A stretch of 64,000 nucleotides of DNA. Source: Pezicula radicicola (lineage: Eukaryota > Ascomycota > Leotiomycetes > Helotiales > Dermateaceae). The stretch lies in the NCBI GenBank assembly GCA_003008705.1, contig PDUO01000002.1, positions 514,898-578,897 on the forward strand, read 5' to 3'. A program made the position numbers and the translations under genes. The notes under the pieces are model-generated. The model saw only the letters and a program-made list of their open reading frames with translations, searched no databases and had not been told where the DNA came from. Numbering within the stretch: the first letter of the stretch is position 1; each line of letters starts with the position of its first letter. Positions 11,143 to 22,061 of this stretch are shown one piece after another.

Positions 11143-12191
11143 TAGGCGAGAAATTGGAATTCTAAGCCAGTCACACTCGTCTATTCAGAATCGAGTTGGT
11201 AATTAGTTCTCCAGTTGTGAGTTGCATTTAAGGAGACACATTAAGGCATTAATATGCTGACTTTGCCATCAGAACATAACAAGCCCTTCATGGAGAAAAT
11301 GACAACATAGATCGAATGTATCCTGACCGGGCTTCAATCGAGAAGTATCTCGGTGAAAGCCAAGTGCCTATGTGGTATGTTAGAAAATCACATACTCGGA
11401 GTGCGGGATACAACATGTCCGTTACGAATACGTATCTGATGTTCGTATTCTTGTTTTTTGTTTCCTCTATCAAATCCTTGGACGGAGAAGACGTCAAGAT
11501 AAAACTATGCTTGTGAGCACTGATGTCAAGCGACAAGGAGCTCACGCTAAAATTGGATGTTATTCGTCTGTTTGTACTCAGGCCATCGTTGGCAGATGAC
11601 TTCAAAACTCTGTGCGTTCGAAATGCTGACGCGAAAACAATAATGCGACGAAGTGCAGCCTATCGTGCCACACATCTTCGCTAAGCGACAAATAGAGCTC
11701 GCAAGAACGTTCAATCAGAAACACCTACCGGTAGTGGCTGCGCAGAGTTTATTTTCCTCAGAGAACTTTCTAGGCAAACCAGGTTACCAGGTTAACGTCA
11801 AAGTTTGGACGTTTATCTACCGGTATACAGGTTGATCAGACCAATCGCATTTTATATATCCCATTACCTCTGTCATTTCTCTTGGCAAAACTCGTCATTC
11901 TTACCGAAATCGCCCTTTTCCTCCGTCCTAACCTTTTCTTGAGATGGAGATCATTCACGATCACCTGAGTTTCAATGTGATCCACCAGATCTTGCATGAG
12001 GATTTACATCATGGGAACCTCGGTGCCTCAATGGAGAACCACCGGCTTGCCTTTGGGTAAAAGTTGTGAAGAGCCTCATATAAAGATGGGCCACATCGTG
12101 CCTGAAAAGACCTTTCTACCACCCACCATCCTATCTCAAAGACAGAAGTAATTCTTCAGACAAAACCTTAATCAAATCAACATTATCCATA
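11143..12191. other. Intergenic region upstream of cutinase
   Basis: About 1 kb without a supported gene. Short plus-strand frames at 11316-11516 and 11653-11835 have no recognisable domain. The right end is the cutinase promoter. Confidence 0.45.
12079..12084 (+). promoter_or_regulatory. TATA box of cutinase gene
   Basis: TATAAA lies 108 bp upstream of the cutinase ATG, in a short AT stretch just before a likely transcription start. Confidence 0.6.
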
Positions 12192-12991
12192 ATGCTCTCC
12201 AAGACAATCGTCGTTCTATCTTTATTGCCTCTAGCTCTTTCAACACCAGTATCGCTCCTCTCTCGCCAAGATGCAAGCGATACAGGCATTAGCGATGCAG
12301 ATACAGTCTCCATAGAGGCAGCGGCCAATACAACTGCCACTGATCCAACTGTACTTGCAGCAGAATCAGCTGGAAAGACAGGAGCTTGCTCTGATATGAT
12401 AGTTGTTTTTGCTCGCGGCACTACAGAAGCGGCGCCAATTGGCACACTGACCGGCCCACCTTTCGTTAAAGCGATTCAGAAAGCGATTGGAAGCTCATCG
12501 ATGGCCGTTCAAGGTGTTGATTATCCAGCAGATATTGCCGGTTTCCTGGCGGGTGGTGATAAGGGTGGAAGTTCCAATATGTAAGTTTCTTCATTCCCCC
12601 TTCTAGCAAAACCAGTACATGGATAAAACATACGCCGACAAGACTCCTGCACAGGGCACAAATGATTTCCGCAGCCGTTACAAACTGTCCCAACTCGGCC
12701 GTTGTGATGTCCGGCTATTCACAAGGAGGCCAACTCGTTCACAACGCTGCCAATGAACTCCCAGCAGCTACCATGGCTAAAGTGAGCTCTGTGGTCATCT
12801 TCGGTGATCCAGACAATGGAGAGCCGGTCACTGGAGCTTCTGCTGCTAATACCAAGGTTATTTGCCATGCTGGGGATAATATTTGTGATCATGGAGCTTT
12901 GGTCCTGACGCCGCATTTGACGTACTCGACTAATGCGGATGAGGCGGCTGCTTTTGTGGCTGCTAATGCGGGTATCAATTCGAAGGATTAA
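12192..12991 (+). CDS. Cutinase (CE5 family), secreted
   Basis: Two exons, 12192-12580 and 12655-12991, with a 74-nt GTAAGT...CAG intron; 241 aa. An N-terminal signal peptide (IVVLSLLPLALSTPV) is followed by a prosequence-like stretch. The mature enzyme starts near GACSDMIVVFARGTTE. The nucleophile motif GYSQGGQ is in exon 2; the catalytic Asp is in the CHAGDNICDHG segment and the His in LTPHLTY. Four cysteines (GAC, TNC, VIC, NIC) fit the two conserved disulphides. Cutinases hydrolyse the ester bonds of plant cutin outside the cell, which fits a plant-associated or saprotrophic lifestyle. The C-terminus lacks a GPI signal or cellulose-binding module. Confidence 0.93.
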
Positions 12992-14157
12992 GAAGGGATT
13001 CAGGGGAGAGTGAGTAGTGTTGGTGTTGACGTTGGTGTTGTTTGGCTGGCCGCATCTGTGAGCGTTTTAATTGATGATTTTTGTTTGAGCCGGCTCGCAG
13101 TCATATAGTTTTATTTGTTTTGGTGTTATTATTATATATAATGGATGTATGATAATGATTTTATGGGATAAGATGGTTGGTTGGATGTTGAGACAGAGGA
13201 TTTATACCACGAGGGTGGGTGTTAGGTGGATGGTTGGATTGGAGCTTTGTACTGTAGTGGATCATATAGTGGATCATCTATTTCCGGTCTTGGGTTTATT
13301 AAGGGGATTTGAGGGAGGATGAAGCAGATTGGAGGGTTGGGATTTTTGTTGTGGTTTTTTGACATGTTGTTGTTAGTGTTTGTGTATTGTTGTCTGTTTT
13401 GTGTTTTTTTTTGGTGGTTTGGTGTTTTTGGCGTTGTTGAAGGAGGGTGTTTGGGGAGTAGGGGGGAGGGGGAAGGTCTACCCTCTTTACAGAGGTTTAG
13501 TATTGGGTGGTGAGGTGATTGTATTTAGTATTCATAGCTTTGAATTTACGGATTATTAACATTATGTATACTTATAGTCATAGTTATACTTATACAAACG
13601 ATCATAATAGGCAAGTTGCAAGTTAACGCAGTGTGGAAGTCCTGTTTCCCCCCCGCCCTTTTTTTTAAGTCTATATTCTAAAAGCTACCTTACAGCCACT
13701 TCATATTGCGTAAATGTAGGAGTAGAATATGAAAATGATGGAAGTAGATGAGCTCGTGACTTCTTGCCCCAACTAGGTAGGCGAAGATGTGTCGCAAAAG
13801 AAATTACACGACACCGGAGTGTACCTCCGGTATTCTCCACTTAAAACGCTCTTCTTTCCTGCTTTTGCAACGTTAAAATGCAAGACATTTTCCACCGTCT
13901 TTAAGGGCGAGTTGCAGTCCATGTTTTCCTTATTAATCCCTGCCATTGTCATCTTTTTAGAACATATGATGTAACCCTCCTTCATGTTTTCGCCCCTGCT
14001 CGCTTGACGTCAGTCCATCAGTCTTGAGGCTGGATGACAACAAAAACTCTTGATCATTGACATTTTGTATTCCTCTTCTTTATATCAACTAATACCTTAC
14101 CAAGCTCTTCAAACTTCACAACTATCATAGCAATAAAAATTTCGAATTCAAACAAAG
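12992..14157. other. Intergenic with strong G/T strand skew
   Basis: From about 13000 to 13520 the plus strand is strikingly G/T-rich and poor in C, with runs such as GTTGTTGTTAG and TTTTTTTTGG. Further right a C run followed by a T run lies near 13648-13666. No gene is supported. Confidence 0.5.
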
Positions 14158-14783
14158 ATGTCTGCGTCACGAAACATAGATTCGATTGTTGAGGGAAAGG
14201 CTGGAGAGGAATTCAGCTCCCGCGTACCTCCCTCTGAGCCACTCACAACCAAAGGCGTAAGTATTCCAATTCTATTGTTATTGCTGGCTTAGAATTTGCT
14301 AACATCTCCAAGCATGCACCTGGAGTAAAAGTAGGCAATGATGCCAAACCCGAATTCCATGCCAAGACTCTGCCTCCAGGAACAGCACCAAAAGACCGCA
14401 CTTTCCAACCCGAGCCCGTCAACGAAGTCCCAGGCCAAGCGCAAAATCCCGATATGAACCCAGAAACGCGAACAGATGTCAATGATACCATTGTAGGAGC
14501 CACGAGCGCAGATGTGCATACGGGTTATGGACATCCAGGCTCAGGACAGAGCAGCCAGCAGTTGCATGGTAGTGGGCTTGAGAAGGGTAGGAAGGAGGGT
14601 GCTGGATTGGCGAGAGTTGGTGCTGGTGATGAGAAGTTCTTTGGTGGTGACGGGAGATTGGATGATCAGGGTGCCGATCCGTTGGAGAGGAGTGCTAAGT
14701 CGAGAAAGCATGGGAACGACGCTGAGGCTGCTGAGGATAAATTACCAATATCCTCTGAGGAGCTTGGTGCCGAGAGACAATAA
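14158..14783 (+). CDS. Hydrophilic, glycine/charge-rich hypothetical protein
   Basis: Two exons, 14158-14256 and 14313-14783, joined by a 56-nt intron (GTAAGT...CTAAC...CAAG); 189 aa. The product has no signal peptide or membrane segment. It is rich in Gly, Asp, Glu, Lys and Pro, for example GYGHPGSGQSSQQLHG and KEGAGLARVGAGDEKFFGGDG, and is probably intrinsically disordered. The composition resembles small stress-type hydrophilic proteins of ascomycetes, but I do not recognise a named family. Clean splicing and codon-like composition make a real gene likely. Confidence 0.75.
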
Positions 14784-14888
14784 ATTGGTAGTTGTATAGT
14801 AGACAGTATGGCTAACATCAGCAAGAATATTGAGGTTTATTCTTTACGATCCTTGATTGGTCTTGTGAGCATCGTAGGGTGGTTCCTG

Positions 14889-15338
14889 CTAAGGTATTCT
14901 TAGATTTAACACTCTGTCTTTTTCTTTCTGAAGATACATTTTTATTGCTCTGATACGTTTATATCTGAGGCATTCGTGGAAAATATCCATTGGTTCCATC
15001 GAGTTACGCTTCTGATAAGCCTGAAACGTAGGTATGTAGGCATTGGAAACCAAGGTGTAGTTCTGCATAGCAATAAGTCGTGATAGGTGGCATGTGTGTA
15101 GCAAAGCAGGTATGCGATGTAAGGCTCTGTACCGTATGGTGTTGGGAGGTAGAGAGTTGCTAATCAATATTAGCTGCGGAGGTGTATCTTGCTGAGCATA
15201 CTCCCAGATTTGAGTCTGGAGCTCTTTGGGAAGTAGAGAGAAGAGCTCGAAGGTTGGTGGGAGAGATGGGTCGGCCATAGTGGAGTTCGGTCTCATAGTG
15301 GCGGAATAGAAAGTCCTGTGGCGCCAGTACATAGGCAT
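14889..15338 (-). CDS. 2EXR-domain protein
   Basis: Single exon, up to 149 aa, with alternative in-frame Met at residues 15 and 21. The segment PTFELFSLLPKELQTQIWEYA matches the 2EXR motif (F-x-F-x-x-LP-x-E-L-R-x-x-IW), an F-box-like helix pair common in large fungal paralogous families. The remainder (ALHRIPALLHTCHLSR, and an IPTFQ segment) agrees with short members of that family. Molecular function is unknown. The start at MADPSL (15278) is equally plausible. Confidence 0.65.
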   Translation of the reverse strand: MPMYWRHRTFYSATMRPNSTMADPSLPPTFELFSLLPKELQTQIWEYAQQDTPPQLILISNSLPPNTIRYRALHRIPALLHTCHLSRLIAMQNYTLVSNAYIPTFQAYQKRNSMEPMDIFHECLRYKRIRAIKMYLQKEKDRVLNLRIP

Positions 15339-16233
15339 CTACAATATATTGTTTTCCGCCCAGAAGGGAGACAAGATGGGTAGCTGTTGGCTGTTGATGT
15401 GGTATGAGAGCACGTGATGAAGAAGTAGGATAGAACTTAGATTACTGAGATCTGTGCTTAATTATTTTTTTAAGTGATTTGGGAATACTTACTGGTGTTG
15501 TGCAGTGCGATGCCTAGGTAGGTACCTCAGTAGTATGAGCCCTAAGGTAACCTGACCTGGGACGGGAGCACCGTAAGAACCTTCACGTGCCAACATATGA
15601 GGTCCTCATCATGTGACTTACGGTCTCGGTTGCCGCTAGTGCTGATATTCTTAGCGTGGCTGCCTGGATGCCTCGCTCGTGCTCGCCCTCGCCAAACCCA
15701 CTTTCGCAGCGTGAGTGTAAGCGTGAGCGTGATCGATCCTCTGAGTCTCCCATCTCGTCGCAGACCACAGCCAGATTCTACCGCCCAACGAGGAACCGCT
15801 TCCGTCGCGACAACCCCCCTCCCCTAGCTTCATTAAAATCAACATCGACTCTCGACACCTTCAACGAGACGCCGCAGCATCTCTCGCGCACTCCCACGCC
15901 GCGCCATTCTGCGCCCCCTCATTCCCTGAGTCTACGCTCACACCAATTCATCCATCGGCCACGGTCTTCACCACAATCGCGCCAAGCTTGTCGCATCTCT
16001 AGAAAAGTTATCAAAGCATCAACACCGACGCGCCCAAGCTTGCAGTATCGCGACCACCTCGATACCGACCTTGCAGACTCCCTCCCTATACCGCCATACA
16101 TTCTGCCTACGTGATAATTTCGATTGAGAGCTTTTTGTGCCATTCACCCTGATGCGCGAGGGTGGATCCTGATATGTACACTGGCCAACACTAGAGTCCC
16201 TTTGCGACTTCATACATCCCACATCTACCCGCC
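15339..16233. other. 5' region of the RSC ATPase gene
   Basis: An open plus-strand frame (15656-16114) is Ser/Pro/Arg-rich without domain features, and the dense C/T composition fits a long 5' UTR of the remodeller gene. I do not call a separate gene. Confidence 0.5.
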
Positions 16234-19200
16234 ATGGCATCAGTTCAAGCTGCCCCAGCTGTGCAACAGCCTGGAGGCGCCATTAATAACATGAGCCAAC
16301 AGGAAATACAACAACTCTATCAGGTAGGCTCCACCTCCACATCTCGTTTCACATCTTCGATAGCTCAACCATCCATACTAACATTTCCAAGCAATACAAA
16401 TCGATGAAGGAACAGGGTGTATCAGATAAAGACCCCGAACTTCTCAAACTCCACCACAAGCTTGCCCAGGCACAGCAACAAAACCTTTTCAGACAACGGG
16501 TCTTCGCCCAGAGGCAAGCGCAGCTGCAGAACCAGCAACAACAAAATGCTGCTAGTATTGCCGCGAATGGTACACAGCCAGGTGCCCAAAATGCTACACC
16601 TGCGAACCCTACACCCAATTCTCAACCACCTTCATCTTCGATGCCAACATCAGCTCCGCCTGCTGCAAATAGCAACCAGTCAGCTCCTACAACAGGTGTG
16701 CAACGAACACCTGCGGGAAGCGGATATTTCTCACCAGATCAGCTTAATACCTTGAAGTGCCAGATTCATGCTTTCAAATGCCTGTCAAAGAACATGGGGA
16801 TTCCCGCGCAAGTTCAACAGCAGCTCTTCGCATCGAAACCACCCCCCGTCCCCGAGCAAGGTTCTGCTGTTGCAGCACGTACGGGCTCTGTAGCTCCAGC
16901 TGATACAAATGGGGTTGATGCCAAAGCCGCTGATGCTGTGCCAACCACGAAACATCATGAATATACTGGATTCAAGCCACCCCGGGATGCACTGGAGACG
17001 ACGATCAGTTACTCAGACCATACAACTCGAGACAAGCGCGTCATGATCCCAAGTATCATGCCTTCCGGTGTTGATATGGAGAAGCTTCGTCATGATCGCG
17101 AGATTATAATCCATAACCGCATGCGAGCACGAATTGATGAAATTAAGTCTCTACCTGTAAATGTTGCCCACTGGGACACACGCAATGAGAATGTAGAGGC
17201 GGATGATACATTGAAGAAGAAGGCCTTGATTGAGTTGAAGATGTTGCAGTTGTATCCAAAGCAGAGGGCTCTACGTGATAAGATCGGCCGTCAGATGATT
17301 CAGTACGATAACCTTGCAATGACCGCCAATCGCAGCAACTACCGAAGAATGAAGAAGCAGTCCCTACGCGAAGCTCGCATAACCGAGAAGCTTGAGAAGC
17401 AGCAACGTGATGCTCGTGAAACTCGGGAGAAGAAGAAGCACACAGACTATCTCCAAACTGTTCTCAACCATGCTCGAGAAATCAATACTGCCGCGAACAA
17501 CCAGAGACTGAAGATGCAGAAGCTGGGACGCATGATACTTGCACAACATCAGAACATCGAAAAGGAAGAACAGAAGCGTATCGAGCGTACAGCCAAGCAA
17601 CGTCTGCAAGCCTTGAAGTCCAACGACGAGGAAGCCTACTTGAAACTTCTCGACCAAGCAAAGGATACTCGTATTACTCATCTTCTTCGACAGACCGATG
17701 GCTTCTTGTCACAACTTGCAGCTTCCGTCAAGGCACAGCAGCGAAAGGCAGCCGAGCGTTATGGCGATGGCGTTGATGAGTTTATGGCTGATGACGACTC
17801 TTCCGATGATGAAGAAGAAGAGCAAGATACCCGCAAGATCGATTACTATGCCGTCGCACATCGTATTAAAGAAGAGGTTACTGTGCAACCAACTATTCTG
17901 GTTGGTGGTACGCTAAAGGAATACCAACTGAAGGGTCTGCAATGGATGATTTCACTTTACAATAACAACCTTAACGGTATTTTGGCAGACGAGATGGGTC
18001 TCGGAAAGACTATCCAGACGATTAGTTTGCTGACGTACTTGATCGAAAAGAAGAAGCAGAATGGTCCTTTCTTGGTAATTGTACCTCTCAGTACATTGAC
18101 TAACTGGAATCTGGAATTTGAGAAGTGGGCTCCAGGAATTGCTAGGGTTGTTTACAAGGGTCCACCAAACGCGCGAAAGCAACAACAGCAACAAATCCGA
18201 TATGGCCAGTTCCAGGTGCTGTTAACGACATATGAATACATCATCAAGGATAGGCCTGTTCTCAGCAAGATTAAATGGATTCATATGATCATCGATGAAG
18301 GTCATCGTATGAAGAACTCGCAATCGAAGCTCAGCGCCACACTCACACAATATTACACCACACGTTATCGTCTTATTCTTACGGGTACGCCGCTGCAAAA
18401 TAACCTCCCGGAACTGTGGGCTTTACTTAATTTCGTCCTACCAACCATTTTCAAATCTGTTAAATCGTTCGACGAATGGTTCAATACTCCCTTCGCGAAT
18501 ACTGGTGGCCAAGATAAGATGGAGCTCACTGAAGAAGAACAGATTCTCGTCATTCGACGTTTGCACAAGGTTTTGCGGCCATTCTTGCTCCGTCGTCTTA
18601 AGAAGGATGTCGAAAAGGACTTGCCTGACAAGACTGAGAAGGTCATCAAGTGCAAGTTCTCAGCGCTCCAGGCACGTCTTTACAAGCAGATGGTCACCCA
18701 CAACAAGCTTGTTGTCAGTGATGGCAAGGGTGGAAAGACGGGTGCCCGTGGTCTTAGCAACATGATCATGCAACTTCGGAAACTTTGCAACCATCCCTTC
18801 GTCTTCGATGAAGTAGAGAATCAAATGAATCCGCTAAGCACTAGCAACGATCTCTTGTGGCGAACCGCTGGAAAATTCGAGCTTCTCGATCGTATTCTTC
18901 CTAAGTATCAGAAGTCTGGCCACAGAGTCCTGATGTTCTTCCAGATGACGGCCATCATGGATATCATGGAAGATTTCTTGCGTTACCGAGGTATTATGTT
19001 TATGCGATTAGATGGTACGACCAAGTCCGATGATCGTTCTGATCTTCTTCGAGAGTTTAACGCTCCAGACTCGCCGTACTTCATGTTCTTGCTCTCTACT
19101 CGTGCCGGTGGTCTTGGTTTGAACTTGCAGACTGCTGATACTGTTATCATCTACGACTCTGATTGGAATCCCCATCAAGATTTGCAGGCTCAGGATCGTG

Positions 19201-20591
19201 CACATCGTATCGGCCAGAAGAACGAGGTCCGTATCTTGCGACTTATCAGTTCAAACTCTGTCGAGGAGAAGATCTTGGAGCGTGCCAAATTCAAGCTTGA
19301 CATGGATGGCAAGGTCATTCAAGCCGGTCGATTCGATAACAAGTCTTCCGAGACAGATCGTGACGCAATGCTGAGAGTTATGTTGGAAACTGCTGAAGCT
19401 GCCGAATCTCTAGAGCAAGAAGAGATGGACGACACAGAGTTGAACGAGATTCTCGCTCGTAGCGACGCCGAATTAGCTATGTTCAATGCGATGGATCTAG
19501 AGAGAGCTAAGGATATGACTTATGGTAACTTACCTGGCAGTAAGCGCATACCACGTCTCATGCAAGAATCTGAGCTTCCTGAGATCTACATGTCAGATGG
19601 AAACCCGATCTCCGATGAGCCCGAAGAAATCAAGGGTCGTGGTGCTCGAGAGCGAACTCGTGTCAAGTACGATGATGGTCTTACAGAAGAGCAATGGCTC
19701 AATGCCGTCGATGACGACGAAGATACTCCAGAGGCCGCCGCCGCTCGGAAAGCTGCTCGGAAAGAACGCAGAGAACAGAATCGCCTCAAGCGGCTCGGTC
19801 AAATCCCTGGCGAAATTGAAGAGTCCGATGGCAGCGGCACCGAGGAAGAACCTGAGCCGACGCCAAAGAAGAATCGTGGTCGCAAAGGTGGAAAGGCAGA
19901 CAAGCGCAAGGCGGAAGACTTGGATGATGAACCACCAGCGAAGAAGCGACGCGGCCCAGCGCCAGGACGTGGAAAAGCCGTTGGTAAAACTGCGGGCCTC
20001 AATGCCGCTGTTAGAAAGGTCCTTCAGAACAGCCTATCTGCAGTATATGATAGCTTGATGGCCCTTGAGTCTGATTCTCATATTGAATCTGATGACGAAG
20101 AAGAAGAAGCGGCCCGGCTTATCATTGGACCATTTATCTCACTTCCGTCAAAGAAAGATTATGCCGATTACTATGTACTCATCAAGTCACCCATCGCAAT
20201 GAAGATGATGGAGAAGAAGATCAAGAAGGAGGAATATGCAAGTCTTGGCGATCTCAAGGAGGATGTGCAGTTGATGTGCAGCAATGCCAAGACATACAAC
20301 GAAGACGGCAGCTTGATCTACGTCGATGCCGTTGCCATCGAGGTAAGTTCCCTTGTCTATTCATCAATCACATAAACTAATCATATGCCATAGAATGCCT
20401 GCAATGCAAAGATCCGCGAGGAAATAGCAGACCACCCTGAACTTGCTGAGCTTGAGTCAGGTGGCTCATCCGGTACAGGAACTGGTACTGCGACTCCGGT
20501 TGTCGGGAAGCTAAAGCTCAACTTCACTAAGAAGGATGATCAATACGCGAATGGTGGAAGTAGTGCGGCTCAGAGTGACGATGACGACTGA
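16234..20591 (+). CDS. STH1: RSC/SWI-SNF catalytic ATPase (Sth1/Snf2-type)
   Basis: Three exons: 16234-16323, 16392-20342, 20394-20591; 1412 aa. Domains in order: a Gln-rich start, a QLQ motif (DQLNTLKCQIHAFKCLSKN, about 143-161), an HSA helix rich in Arg/Lys/Gln (about 320-400), the SNF2 ATPase with Walker A DEMGLGKT (563-570) and DEGH (665-668), the helicase C lobe (FNAPDSPYFMFLLSTRAGGLGLNLQ; AQDRAHRIGQ), a SnAC region, and a C-terminal bromodomain (about 1260-1380, PSKKDYADYYVLIKSP). This is the DNA-translocating subunit of the RSC chromatin remodeller, which slides and ejects nucleosomes in the nucleus. Presence of the bromodomain and the length favour Sth1 over Snf2, though the two are hard to separate in filamentous fungi with a single copy. 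The gene looks intact. Confidence 0.95.
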
Positions 20592-22021
20592 AAATGTCTT
20601 TCCGTCAAGGGTATTTAATTTACGATATTAAAGAGCAACGGTTGTATTGGGCATGGCGATCTTTGCATTTCTGGGGTTTGTACTTCTGTGTTTGCTATCA
20701 CAAGAATGGCGTGTTTACGGCGTTAACGGATCGAGGGAGGGACGAAATGGATGGTGTTCTCACTCCCTCTTGACATGAGGAGCCGCGGGAAAGACTTGCT
20801 GTGGGCAGGGAGGAATGAAGAAAGGCATTAAGAGGCTTTTGTTTGGTGCGTAGAATGTACTTTAGTAGATGTGTAAGCAAGAATCATCGATGATTTACAC
20901 CCACTTGAACTTATATTGCCATTCCTTTGGCGCGTTGAGTTCTCAATCAAATCATGTTTGGCCACTCGTCTTGCCTCGCGGAGATCAACTACAAGGTGAA
21001 AACATATCTTAGATTGCACAACGCAGTCTTATTTCTTATTGACTGAATGAACGTGGACAGGGAACCCGCCATGGACTCGCAGGTCATGTATCTAAGGGTT
21101 GGAGCAACAAACTAGTTGCCATACCATATAACTTGGTTATAAGAAATAATCTTGAATAGTCATCTATTTTGATATAAAATATGAACTTAGAAACTCAGTT
21201 AGCTTGACTAACTCCCTTACCCTAACAAAATAATCACTTATAAACCACTATGTGCAGTAATATATATCGATGCGAATCCGGAATCCCTACACCACTATAG
21301 ATAGGATACGAACTTTGAAGTCTACTAGTATAAATAAAGGTTGGGAAGAGAAAGATAAGCTTCGCTTTTAAGCTAAACTTTTAGACCACTTACTACGTGT
21401 AAAGTTGAACTCTTAAGTATATATGTTAATGTATATAAGATTAAGTAAAAAAGAGTAAGAAACCTATCTTATTTAGACATTGAGGAATAGAAAAAGATAG
21501 AGAGACTTATCTAGTTATACTTAGGAAGTTACAACTTGACGCTTAGCTGTGGTGTCGGGGCGGCCAGATTTAGCTTGGCCCTCACGCTGGTTTTAAATGC
21601 TACAACACCAACCCAACTCCCTGCTAGATTTTAAGGTACAAGTACCTACTAGTACTATTAAATAGCGATTATAGGAGTGGTCACGTGTCCTCGCTTACAG
21701 TCTGTTCATCCGGAGGGATAATACCGACCTCTAACCTCCCAAGCTTCCTTCCTCCTTCCCTCTTATTCTTTGTATAGAAGGAACCCAAAAAAAATAGGAA
21801 AGTAAAATAAGAGATTTTGCGTCAACAAGGCCGGGGCCGGTGGCTGTAGGGGTATCGTGGGTGATTCCACTTAATACTCTGAGAGCCAGTAATTCCCAAC
21901 GATTAGCAAAAATTCAAGCCAGTTATTTCTGATTCCCGCCGCAAGGGGGGCATGATGAGACACTTGATAAACCCTATGAGGGAGCCGATGTTATCACCTA
22001 AGCCATTTTTGCCAGTTTCTT

Positions 22022-22061
22022 TTTTGCCCACTTTGCCCACGATGCCCACGATGCCCACGAG
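22022..22061. repeat. 9-bp tandem repeat (TGCCCACGA)
   Basis: Starting from TTTGCCCAC the unit becomes GATGCCCAC and repeats about four times, with the last copies identical. Confidence 0.75.

Noticed and set aside
15656..16114. 152-aa Ser/Pro/Arg-rich open frame upstream of the remodeller
   Set aside because: Low complexity, no domain, and it lies where a long 5' UTR is expected.
16349..16625. Cys/Trp-rich minus-strand frames opposite the remodeller
   Set aside because: They are antisense shadows of the Gln/Pro-rich N-terminus.
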